Shown piece after piece: positions 17,451-25,010 of a stretch of DNA of 64,000 nt. Both the position numbers and the translations under genes were made by a program. Each line of letters begins with the position of its first letter. The stretch's first letter is position 1. Source of the DNA: Alphaproteobacteria bacterium (lineage in GTDB: Bacteria > Pseudomonadota > Alphaproteobacteria > CAAHEQ01 > UBA3637); NCBI GenBank assembly GCA_017539265.1, contig JAFYHG010000010.1:24629-88628 (forward strand). The letters are read 5' to 3'. The notes beneath the pieces are model-generated. The model was not told where the DNA came from, did no database searches, and saw nothing but the letters and a program-made list of their open reading frames with translations.

Positions 17451-18278
17451 CTAGGCTTCGCTTAACGTTTTTATTTCATCGGCGTATTCTGAAAGAGTGT
17501 CGTGAGGTGTTTCAAGGCAAAAAGGAAGATTCGTCAAAGCCGGATGGCGTGTTAGGCGTGCCAGGGCAGGGAGACCGATTTCCCCTTTGCCGATGGGGGC
17601 ATGGCGATCTTTATGGCTGCCGAACGGCATAAGGCTATCGTTTAGGTGAACGGCCTTTAGGCGGTCTAAACCGATGATTTTATCAAATTCTGCCACGACG
17701 CCGTCCAAATTATTCACGATATCATAACCGGCGGCAAATACGTGGCAGGTATCTAAACAAACACCGAGTTTGTCGCGATAATTGACTTGATCCATGATAG
17801 TGCGGAGTTCCCCAAAAGTGGCACCGATTTCGCTCCCTTTACCGGACATGGTTTCCAACAAGACCCAATTTTCCTGATTGGGGGTTAGAATTTTATTCAA
17901 AATTTCTGTAATTAAATCAATACCTTTTTCTATGCCTTGGCCGACATGACTACCGGGGTGAAAATTATAAAGGGCGTTGGGTAGATGTTTTAAACGCGCA
18001 AAATCATCCCGAAAAACCATTTCGGCAAACTCGCGCGTTTTAGGATCCGCTGCAGCGGGGTTTAAAGTGTAGGGTGCATGTGCGATAATCGGAGCGAAAT
18101 GATTTGTTTCCATATACTTATTTAAATCGGAAATATCATTTAAATCCAAATCTTTGGCCTGACCGCCGCGGGGATTTCTGGTAAAAAATTGAAAAGTATT
18201 CCCATCAATTTTGGTGGTGTCCAACCCCATGTTTAAAAAGCCCTTAGCGGTGGATAAATGGCACCCGATGTTTAGCAT
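17451..18278 (-). CDS. nfo: Endonuclease IV (AP endonuclease)
   Basis: Cleaves DNA 5' to abasic sites in base excision repair and uses three zinc ions. The start MLNIGCHLSTAKGF is the family N-terminus. Metal-site segments are visible: AHAPYTLNPA, NFHPGSHVGQG, VLLETMSGKGSEIG, GVCLDTCHVFAAGYD, VHLNDSLMPFGSHKDRH and CLETPH. The frame is open to 18302, but the ATG at 18278, preceded by AAGGG, fits homologs. It overlaps the upstream nuclease gene by seven bases. Confidence 0.95.
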   Translation of the reverse strand: MLNIGCHLSTAKGFLNMGLDTTKIDGNTFQFFTRNPRGGQAKDLDLNDISDLNKYMETNHFAPIIAHAPYTLNPAAADPKTREFAEMVFRDDFARLKHLPNALYNFHPGSHVGQGIEKGIDLITEILNKILTPNQENWVLLETMSGKGSEIGATFGELRTIMDQVNYRDKLGVCLDTCHVFAAGYDIVNNLDGVVAEFDKIIGLDRLKAVHLNDSLMPFGSHKDRHAPIGKGEIGLPALARLTRHPALTNLPFCLETPHDTLSEYADEIKTLSEA

Positions 18279-19045
18279 GGCCATAATCCCTTGGCTTGAC
18301 ACTTATCTTTAAGAACTTTATTTGTATTCTTTTGAATTTGCTGAATACGGCAGGCACGTTCACATTCCCAATCTTGAAGAGGGTAGGTCTTATCCCATGC
18401 CTGCATGAGTTTTCGTTGAGCGTCACTCATCCGGTAGCGACGATAGGCACCTTCAAAATAAAGGTAAGTGCGGGCAATGATACCGCGGGCAGATTCGGGA
18501 GGCTCGGCTTTTCTATCCTGTATCTTCATTAAACAAGAGCCAAAGGAACTTGGTGTATCACTTTGAAATTGCGTAAAATTATAGTTTTGACGTAGTGCAT
18601 TAACCGAGCCGATGGCCGGATACAGATTATACATATCCGCCTGCATCAGGCGATAATCACGACTGGCGAGTTCGGCACATTTGCGACCCTTAAAAGGTTT
18701 TCCTTTTTTATCGACACAACTTGGGTGGCCGTCGCGCCATTCTGCAAATGTACGGCCAAAGTTTTCGGCGGGGACAACGTGTTCCCACTCTATTTTTTTA
18801 GAACGGTAACGGGGAGAAGTAAAGCCGGCTGGCAGCTTAATAGACTTATCGGCATTAAATTCGGCACCGCAATAAATGGTGGTGCGATGATCATGGTAAA
18901 TATCGCGTTCCAGATATTTTTTGGCTTGTGTAAAAGAATCGTTGGTGGTATTGCCACTATCGGCCATAAGGGCAGGGGATATCAGTAGAATGGCTATTAT
19001 CAATAAAATTAGGCAGATTAGAATTATTTTTTTTCTTTTTGTCAT
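18272..19045 (-). CDS. Endonuclease I family secreted nuclease
   Basis: 257 residues with an N-terminal signal anchor or signal peptide (KKIILICLILLIIAILLI) and the endonuclease I (EndA/NucM/Vvn) core: EWEHVVPAENFG with the catalytic His, DYRLMQADMYNLYPAIGSVN, and a late RYRMSDAQRKLMQAWDKTYP. Several cysteines suggest periplasmic disulfides. Such enzymes degrade DNA outside the cytoplasm. Paired with nfo in one transcript. No Shine-Dalgarno is present; a -10 box ends six bases before the ATG. Confidence 0.9.
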   Translation of the reverse strand: MTKRKKIILICLILLIIAILLISPALMADSGNTTNDSFTQAKKYLERDIYHDHRTTIYCGAEFNADKSIKLPAGFTSPRYRSKKIEWEHVVPAENFGRTFAEWRDGHPSCVDKKGKPFKGRKCAELASRDYRLMQADMYNLYPAIGSVNALRQNYNFTQFQSDTPSSFGSCLMKIQDRKAEPPESARGIIARTYLYFEGAYRRYRMSDAQRKLMQAWDKTYPLQDWECERACRIQQIQKNTNKVLKDKCQAKGLWPC

Positions 19046-19051
19046 GAAGTG

Positions 19052-19080
19052 ACTATATCAGATATTATTCTATTTTTAAA
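19052..19080 (-). promoter_or_regulatory. Promoter abutting the endonuclease I start (leaderless type)
   Basis: On the minus strand TTTAAA (19080-19075), 17 bases, TATAGT (19057-19052), then six bases and ATG. The expected transcription start is at the A of ATG. Confidence 0.5.
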
Positions 19081-19118
19081 GAAAAAAATAAAAAAATGTG
19101 CAAAAATAAAAAAAAGAC

Positions 19119-19147
19119 TTGCATTTGAAATAAAAATCGTGTAAAAA
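19119..19147 (+). promoter_or_regulatory. Promoter of the tRNA-Val gene
   Basis: TTGCAT (19119-19124), 17 bases, TAAAAA (19142-19147), 19 bases before the mature tRNA. Confidence 0.55.
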
Positions 19148-19166
19148 TATTCCTGCCTTTAGAGTA

Positions 19167-19243
19167 GGGTGTGTAGCTCAGGTGGTTAGAGCGTTACGTT
19201 GACATCGTAAAGGTCGCAAGTTCGAGTCTTGCCACACCCACCA
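19167..19243 (+). tRNA. tRNA-Val (anticodon GAC)
   Basis: A 77-nt cloverleaf. The acceptor stem GGGTGTG pairs with CACACCC. The D-arm is AGCTCAGGTGGTTAGAGC. The anticodon stem TTACG/CGTAA holds the loop TTGACAT with anticodon GAC, and the T-loop is TTCGAGT. Discriminator A and CCA are encoded. It reads GUC/GUU valine codons. It has its own promoter and terminator. Confidence 0.97.
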
Positions 19244-19256
19244 GTTTTTAACGATA

Positions 19257-19278
19257 CCTTGCCATGCAAGGTTTTTTT
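19257..19278 (+). terminator. Intrinsic terminator of tRNA-Val
   Basis: Stem CCTTGC / GCAAGG with loop CAT, followed by seven T residues, 13 bases after the tRNA CCA end. Confidence 0.85.
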
Positions 19279-19340
19279 AATACAATTTAGGTTCTCCATT
19301 TTAGGGTAAAGGATTTGGTGATCTAAAAAAAGGGATTAAT

Positions 19341-20525
19341 ATGAGCGCCGCATCCATTCAAAGAAACATCAAACTTTTTAAAATAGATGCCTTTTTTGGG
19401 GGATCGTGGCCGCTTTGTGCATTGGCAGTTGTGTATTTTGAACAAATTACCCATTCCTATGCCTTGGCGATGCTGGTATGGTCTATTTCCAGCCTGACAC
19501 AAACGTTTACGGAAGTGCCGACCGGTATTTTTTCGGATAAAATAGGGCGTAGAAAAACGATAATATTGGCGGCTTATTCGGTCCTAACCGCTATTCTTTT
19601 ATGGGCTTTGGCTGGAGAATTGGAGTGTGTGTGGTTGTTGTTTATCGGTGCCGTTTTTTGGGGGCTTTGCGATTCATTAATATCGGGAACAATGGATGCC
19701 TTAATGTATGAAACAATGGAAGAATTAAATCAAAAAGAAAATTTCCCCATTTTTTACGCCCAAACAAATTTTTGGAATCAATTTGGGTTAGCCGTCAGTA
19801 CTTTATTCGCGGCAGGGGTTACGTATTTCTTTTCCCTGCAAGTATTGGCTTGGATATCTGTATTGACGATGGGTGGGCAATTGGTGACCGCTTATTTATT
19901 TGTAGAGCCTAAACGTATCACAGAGCAAAGAAAAACAACATCAATAGTCCATTTCTTTATCGCACTCAGACGGTTGTGGCGCAATAAAAAATTACGCTTT
20001 TATGCCGGATTTACATTACTGAATGAATCGGTGGGGGAGGCCTATACCCAGATTGTTGCAGCCTATTTCCAAACACTTATTAAAGAATGGTTGATTAATA
20101 TTATGCGGTTTGTTAAGCAGGTTTCAGGAATGATCGGATTTGCATTCGTGCCCTATGTAAGGCGCTTTGGAACGGTTAGGTTATTTTTTACATCAGTTAC
20201 GATGAATGAGGTTTTAAAGACAATAGGCCTTATCTTAAATAATACTTTTTCACCATTTATAATGTCATTGGTGAACTTTTTTTGGGGAATTTCCTCAACA
20301 GCAAAAACCGATATTTTACAGCAGGAATTTTCACCTAATCAGCGGGCTACAATGCAGTCCATCATTGAGGTTGCTAAAGGGATTATGGCGGCGATAGTCA
20401 TGTACTTATTTGGCGTGGTGGCTGATGTTTCGGGCCCCAAGATGGCTATTGTCGCAACGGTTGTGATTAAGATTATGCTCCTTTTGGGCTCTTTCGTAAT
20501 ATTAAGAAGAAAGAAAGCCAAATAA
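19341..20525 (+). CDS. MFS transporter
   Basis: A 394-residue polytopic membrane protein with about 11-12 hydrophobic segments. The loop between helices 2 and 3 carries the major-facilitator motif A variant GIFSDKIGRRKT, followed by a second-half repeat after the charged loop near residue 210. Sequence does not reveal the substrate; proteins of this shape export drugs or metabolites. A GGG-containing weak ribosome site precedes the ATG. It stands alone after the tRNA terminator. Confidence 0.85.
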   Translation: MSAASIQRNIKLFKIDAFFGGSWPLCALAVVYFEQITHSYALAMLVWSISSLTQTFTEVPTGIFSDKIGRRKTIILAAYSVLTAILLWALAGELECVWLLFIGAVFWGLCDSLISGTMDALMYETMEELNQKENFPIFYAQTNFWNQFGLAVSTLFAAGVTYFFSLQVLAWISVLTMGGQLVTAYLFVEPKRITEQRKTTSIVHFFIALRRLWRNKKLRFYAGFTLLNESVGEAYTQIVAAYFQTLIKEWLINIMRFVKQVSGMIGFAFVPYVRRFGTVRLFFTSVTMNEVLKTIGLILNNTFSPFIMSLVNFFWGISSTAKTDILQQEFSPNQRATMQSIIEVAKGIMAAIVMYLFGVVADVSGPKMAIVATVVIKIMLLLGSFVILRRKKAK

Positions 20526-20550
20526 TAATAAGTGCTAGAGCAGGGCGGTT

Positions 20551-20844
20551 TTAACGATCTAAACCGCGATCATTCGAATTTGGAACCGGCGGATTTTTGG
20601 GTGGGATTTTTTTTGAAGATTGAGCCAACTTCTTTCTAAAACCAACACCTTTGGATTTCTTACCGGCGGAAGCATCGTCCCGAACTTCGATACCATTCAC
20701 ATAGGTTCTTTCCTGAGTAACAGCATTGGGATCGTAGACTTGAACGGGGCCATCATAAATTTGAACCCCATCGACATAAGTTCCTTCTTTGACATCGGTC
20801 TTATCATCATAGACTTGAGCGGTTTCTTTTGGTTTATCAGCCAT
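20551..20844 (-). CDS. Small protein with two internal VYD...TYV-G repeats
   Basis: A 97-residue soluble protein, starting at MADKPKETAQ behind a GGAGG site (20852-20856) rather than at the upstream ATG (20883). Residues 10-60 consist of two copies of a roughly 25-residue unit: VYDDKTDVKEGTYVDGVQIYD and VYDPNAVTQERTYVNGIEVRD. The C-terminus is basic and Pro-rich (KKIPPKNPPVPN). It is driven by a perfect-consensus promoter. No function recognised; the repeat suggests short beta-hairpin units. Confidence 0.7.
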   Translation of the reverse strand: MADKPKETAQVYDDKTDVKEGTYVDGVQIYDGPVQVYDPNAVTQERTYVNGIEVRDDASAGKKSKGVGFRKKLAQSSKKIPPKNPPVPNSNDRGLDR

Positions 20845-20898
20845 GAGCGTACCTCCATATAATTTCATTAAAAGGGAATTCAAAACCCTTACAGTTTT

Positions 20899-20926
20899 AT
20901 TATAACATGGAAAGAAATTGTGTCAA
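20899..20926 (-). promoter_or_regulatory. Perfect-consensus sigma70 promoter for the repeat protein
   Basis: On the minus strand TTGACA (20926-20921), 16 bases, TATAAT (20904-20899). Confidence 0.85.
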
Positions 20927-21018
20927 GTCGTAAAATCGATTTTTAGGCACGTTGTCGGACAGAATGATGAATTTTGAAAATGAGGTCGCTGAAAATCGAT
21001 CTGAGGTTTGGGCGGATT

Positions 21019-21059
21019 TTATCCACCAGGGCCAAATTTAATCCACAGAGTTATCCACA
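21019..21059 (+). promoter_or_regulatory. Cluster of three DnaA-box-like 9-mers
   Basis: TTATCCACC (21019-21027, 8/9), TAATCCACA (21039-21047, 8/9) and TTATCCACA (21051-21059, perfect), all in the same orientation within 41 bases. A weaker TTATCCCTA lies near 21275. The cluster points into the AT-rich stretch that follows. It could be a replication origin, a DnaA-titration site or a DnaA-regulated element. Confidence 0.6.
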
Positions 21060-21270
21060 ATTATATTTATATATATGAAAATAAAGAGGGAATTATAAAA
21101 ACACATATATAAAAATGTCGCATAATTTATATTATGTATAGTTATAAAAAAACAGGCAGGGCTTTTTAATGATTATTATAATTCTTTCAAAATGTTATAT
21201 TTTATTTTTTAATTAGATTTTTTCTGCTTTTTTAGAGTTTTTTAAGGAAATTTTTATTTTTCAAGAGGAA
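21060..21270. other. Very AT-rich intergenic stretch beside the DnaA boxes
   Basis: About 210 bases composed almost wholly of A and T runs (ATATTTATATATATG, TTTATTTTTTAATT and similar). No gene is present. It has the composition expected of a DNA unwinding element if the neighbouring boxes are an origin. Nothing else was seen in the gene-free interval 20930-21336 apart from the terminator-like hairpin at its right end. Confidence 0.5.
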
Positions 21271-21292
21271 TTGTTTATCCCTATGGCACTTG

Positions 21293-21309
21293 AAAACGCC
21301 GAAATGGCG
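21293..21309 (-). terminator. Weak intrinsic terminator of the elongasome operon
   Basis: On the minus strand a short GC stem CGCC / GGCG with loop ATTTC followed by TTTT, 28 bases beyond the last stop codon of the operon. The stem is only four base pairs. Confidence 0.4.
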
Positions 21310-21336
21310 CTTATACAGTATAAGATATTGTATTTA

Positions 21337-22089
21337 TTATTTATTTAATTCTGATTTTATCTTGAATGTCGTAATATCAAATCCCCCAACAGATTTGATG
21401 ACAAAATCATATAGTTTTTGTATCTTTTCAATATTTGGAGCCTGGATTACCGATAGGAAAAGCTCTGTAAATGTTTTATCGGGTAGTTTTTGAATGTGGT
21501 ATCTTTCTGCAAAATCGGGATCTGTTAGGATTCTTTCTAGTTTTGCCAGTGATATTTTGGGTATTCCTTTTATTTTAAAGTAAAGTCCTAATAAAGTTTT
21601 AGCCAGTTCATAATAGGGAATTTGAAAAGGCTTTTTGTCTGACGATAAACTATTGAGTTCGTCCATCAGGTTCCAAGCACCGTATAAATCGAGGGAAAGT
21701 TCTTCCCTTCCCCATTTTCGGGGTGTTTTCTTTAAGGATTTGTTGGCTTCATCCTGCAATTGTTTTACATATCCCTGTTTATCAAATAGAATTCGGCCAT
21801 AGGCAAACATATTCGCAGAAGCATTGCCACCGTCCAGATAATCGTCATGAAATTCCTGCTGTATCTTTTTAATGGGATTTAGGAAGTATTCAATTAAGAA
21901 ACCATCTTGGGAAATGACGCCCCTCTCCCGCCAATTTTGTGTGTCAGAAAGCAGAATGTGGACATCTATGTCAGAAAATTGATTTTGATTACCGGTTACA
22001 TAACTGCCGCATAAAAGAGCACCTTCAACATAGGGTTGATTTTTATAAGAATTTAAAAATTGATTCAAGGCTTTTTCCCAATTTCTCAT
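21337..22089 (-). CDS. Nucleotidyltransferase-domain protein
   Basis: 250 residues. The N-terminal pol-beta-type nucleotidyltransferase motif is LLCGSYVTGNQNQFSDIDVHIL (GS followed by DxD), with a helical C-terminal half like that of aminoglycoside nucleotidyltransferases and HI0073-type proteins. It probably transfers a nucleotidyl group to a small molecule or protein; substrate unknown. It starts one base after the stop of the TPR-methyltransferase gene (TAA-A-ATG), so it is the last gene of the mreB operon. Confidence 0.8.
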   Translation of the reverse strand: MRNWEKALNQFLNSYKNQPYVEGALLCGSYVTGNQNQFSDIDVHILLSDTQNWRERGVISQDGFLIEYFLNPIKKIQQEFHDDYLDGGNASANMFAYGRILFDKQGYVKQLQDEANKSLKKTPRKWGREELSLDLYGAWNLMDELNSLSSDKKPFQIPYYELAKTLLGLYFKIKGIPKISLAKLERILTDPDFAERYHIQKLPDKTFTELFLSVIQAPNIEKIQKLYDFVIKSVGGFDITTFKIKSELNK

Positions 22090-22090
22090 T

Positions 22091-23857
22091 TTATTTTCCT
22101 TTATCTGCTTTATGGGATATTAATCCGGCCAGTATGACAACGCCGTGAGCGTAACCGAAGCCCTCTTTACGCAGATTGACTTCTTGTTTTTGGATTACGT
22201 GCAAATTTGCCTGTTGAAGTTGATTTTCCAAGTATGAAATCCCGTAGAGGTATCGACCGTGCGGAGCTAAAACGATATCGCTTTTATCCGTTGTTTCAAC
22301 AGAAAAAGCCACAAGCCCTTCCCTGGTGAGGTGTTCGGATATGAGAGAAAATATATCCTTTACATCTGAAAAATACCCCAATACGTCCACCAGAGTAATC
22401 AGGTCAAATTTTGTGTGGATTTTTTGAAGATAAGCGGTAGATTCCTGACAGACAAGTTTATTATAGGTTTTTGTTTCCTTGGCTATATCCAACATATTTT
22501 TGGATAAATCAACCCCTGTTAAGTTTCCAATGTGGGATTTATAGGCTTTGCCCCATGCCCCCGTCCCACAGCCGATGTCTAAGGCCTTAGCATATTTACG
22601 GTCGGGTAAAATCTTTTGAATTTCAATAAGGGAGAGGTTATTAAGTTCCTTCATCTTATCATCATAAGTTTTTGAAAATTCATCAAAAAGTTTTGTTGTA
22701 AAAGCCTCCATATCGGGATCTTTTTGACCGGATAAGGCCAACAGCGTATGCTTGGCCAGAACATCATCGGGGGCATTTTTAACCCAACCGGTTGCAAAAT
22801 CTTGGGCCAGTTTGGGATTGTTTTCCGTAAGAGCCGCTAAACTATCCGCAATACGCCAGCGGATATCGGGAAAATCACCGCCTTGAAATAAGAGTTTAAA
22901 GTATATCCCAAGGGCTTCAGCATATTCGTGCGTTTTATCCAAAATGACGGCTAAATTGTAAAGGGCGGCGGTATTTTGGGGCTCGCGGGTTAAAACTTCA
23001 CGATATTGTTCCAATGATTCGGCAAGGCGTTCCTGATGAAACAATAAGTCGGCCAGATTATGGCGGGCGGGAATATTATCGGCATCTTGGGCCAAGGCAC
23101 GTTTATAATAATTTTCGGCGGCAGCAAATTCGCCCCGCTTTTTAAAAATGTTGGCTTGATTTGTCCAGATATCGGGGTTGTGAGGATTTTTAAGGGCTGC
23201 TTCCTGATAAAGTTCTAAGGCTTGCGTGTAATCGGATAGATTTTCATAAATGAGCGCTTTTTGAATGAGATAAGGGGTTTGCTTTAATCCCGTTTTATCA
23301 ATGGCGCCCAAAGCGGCGGAAAAGTCCCCTGCCCCACAATAAAGGCGCGCCAAATAATACCATGCGTCCGGCAGGTTGGTATCCATTGCAAGTTTCATCA
23401 AGGCTTTTTTGTTTTGAGATAAAAGCGCAAGACCTAAACGGGCCTGAGGCAGTTCGGGCGATTTTAAAAGGGCTTTTTTAAAGAAACGGCGAGATATGTC
23501 GGGCTCTTTCTTTTCCAGATAAATAAAGCCTTGTTCGGAAAGAGCCAGAGGATTATCAGGGTATTTTTCATAATATCGAAGGGCTTCATCCAAATGGCCT
23601 TGACGATATAAAATGGAAGCCAGCGTTAATGTATAATTGGGAACATCGGGATGCGATTTTACGGCCTTAAACAGTAGGTCTGCCGCCGGATCCAATGCCC
23701 CCGATTGATAGGCGATAAGCCCTAATAGGAACAAAGCGTCCCCGTTTGAGGCATCGGCCATTAAAACTTCACGGCAGAGGGCTTCGGCCTGATCAAATTG
23801 CGCTTGATTATAGGCATTAAAAGCAGAGTCCAATATAATATCAAAATTATTCGCCAT
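22091..23857 (-). CDS. TPR-repeat protein with C-terminal SAM methyltransferase domain
   Basis: 588 residues. From residue 1 to about 360 there are some ten tetratricopeptide repeats (for example PDIWTNQANIFKKRGEFAAA and the repeats that follow). From about 410 comes a class I SAM methyltransferase with motif I LDIGCGTGAWGKAY, motif II GVDLSKNMLDIA and LITLVDVLGYFSD. The TPRs probably select a protein partner. Substrate unknown. It overlaps rodA by 11 bases. Its place in the elongasome operon suggests expression together with cell-wall elongation. Confidence 0.85.
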   Translation of the reverse strand: MANNFDIILDSAFNAYNQAQFDQAEALCREVLMADASNGDALFLLGLIAYQSGALDPAADLLFKAVKSHPDVPNYTLTLASILYRQGHLDEALRYYEKYPDNPLALSEQGFIYLEKKEPDISRRFFKKALLKSPELPQARLGLALLSQNKKALMKLAMDTNLPDAWYYLARLYCGAGDFSAALGAIDKTGLKQTPYLIQKALIYENLSDYTQALELYQEAALKNPHNPDIWTNQANIFKKRGEFAAAENYYKRALAQDADNIPARHNLADLLFHQERLAESLEQYREVLTREPQNTAALYNLAVILDKTHEYAEALGIYFKLLFQGGDFPDIRWRIADSLAALTENNPKLAQDFATGWVKNAPDDVLAKHTLLALSGQKDPDMEAFTTKLFDEFSKTYDDKMKELNNLSLIEIQKILPDRKYAKALDIGCGTGAWGKAYKSHIGNLTGVDLSKNMLDIAKETKTYNKLVCQESTAYLQKIHTKFDLITLVDVLGYFSDVKDIFSLISEHLTREGLVAFSVETTDKSDIVLAPHGRYLYGISYLENQLQQANLHVIQKQEVNLRKEGFGYAHGVVILAGLISHKADKGK

Positions 23858-25010
23858 CCGCGCCGCCCCTGCGTCCGATTGTCATTTCCCGATTGATGTG
23901 TACATTTTCTATCATACCGAAACCGATGAAAAGAGTCAACATTGCCGTGCCGCCATAGGACATCAGCGGTAAAGGAACGCCTACCACCGGAATAAGCCCC
24001 ATAACCATACCCATGTTGATAAAGACATAGAGGGAAAAATTAACGGTTAGGCCTAAGGCCAAAATTTTACCGAAATAGTTTTTGGATCGGTGAGCAATAA
24101 CGAACCCGTAGACAATAATAATGGTATATAATATCAATAATACCAGGGCGCCGGCAAATCCAAATTCTTCACATAAAGCAGTCAGAATAAAGTCGGTTTG
24201 ATTTTCGGGAATAAAATTAAGGCGACTTTGGGTGCCGGATAAAAATCCTTTACCGAATAAACCGCCGGAACCCAGTGTAATCTTGGATTGCGTGATGTGG
24301 TAGCCAGCACCGGTCGGATCGTTTTCGGGATTTAAAAATGTTAAAACACGTCTTTTTTGATAGGCGTGTAAAAATGACCAAATAATCGGAAACGAAAGAA
24401 GGACAGCCGAAATTAAAACGCCAAATTTCCAAAGTTGAACACCCGCGAGGTAAAAAATGGCACCGGTTGCGAAGACAAGCATCATAGCGGTACCAAGGTC
24501 CGGTTGATCCAAGATGAAGGCAACGGGAATCAGCATCATAAGTGATGGTGGAATAATATATTTAATGGAACGAATTTCCTCTAAACTTGCACCATGAAAA
24601 TAACGTGCCAAGGCCAAAATCAAAGCAATTTTCATCAATTCCGAGGGTTGCAAAACAAAAAAGCCCAGATTAAGCCAGCGTTGGGCCCCCATACCGATAT
24701 GGCCGATTGCTGACACCAAAACGAGTAAAATAAGTGCAAAAGCATAAAACCAGTAAGCATACTTTATCAAAAGGCGAAGGTTTATAAAAGAAATAAAAAA
24801 TAAGGCACCAAGGCTCATAAAAAAGCGAAGTGTTTGTTTAAATGCCCATGGGGAAAAATTGCCGCCGGCAACCGAATATAAAATAGTAATTCCCATCCCG
24901 ACAACCAGACAAATAAAAAATAAATACAGATAGTTAAAACGATATATTTTATCCGCAAAAGATAAATTATAGTCTTTTAAGTAACCGGTATGATTTTTAA
25001 AAAAACTCAT
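23847..25010 (-). CDS. rodA: Rod-shape peptidoglycan glycosyltransferase RodA
   Basis: SEDS-family polymerase that builds glycan strands for side-wall growth together with PBP2. 387 residues with about ten membrane helices. SEDS marks: GAQRWLNLGFFVLQPSELMK, DQPDLGTAM, the loop with GSGGLFGKGF and FIPENQTDFI (catalytic Asp), and the C-terminal PLMSYGGTAML. The four-base overlap with mrdA shows co-translation with its transpeptidase partner. Confidence 0.96.
   Translation of the reverse strand: MSFFKNHTGYLKDYNLSFADKIYRFNYLYLFFICLVVGMGITILYSVAGGNFSPWAFKQTLRFFMSLGALFFISFINLRLLIKYAYWFYAFALILLVLVSAIGHIGMGAQRWLNLGFFVLQPSELMKIALILALARYFHGASLEEIRSIKYIIPPSLMMLIPVAFILDQPDLGTAMMLVFATGAIFYLAGVQLWKFGVLISAVLLSFPIIWSFLHAYQKRRVLTFLNPENDPTGAGYHITQSKITLGSGGLFGKGFLSGTQSRLNFIPENQTDFILTALCEEFGFAGALVLLILYTIIIVYGFVIAHRSKNYFGKILALGLTVNFSLYVFINMGMVMGLIPVVGVPLPLMSYGGTAMLTLFIGFGMIENVHINREMTIGRRGGADGE

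Noticed and set aside
19167..19340. tRNA-Val as an integration site for a mobile island
   Set aside because: No integrase nearby and no second copy of the tRNA 3' end was noticed in the window.
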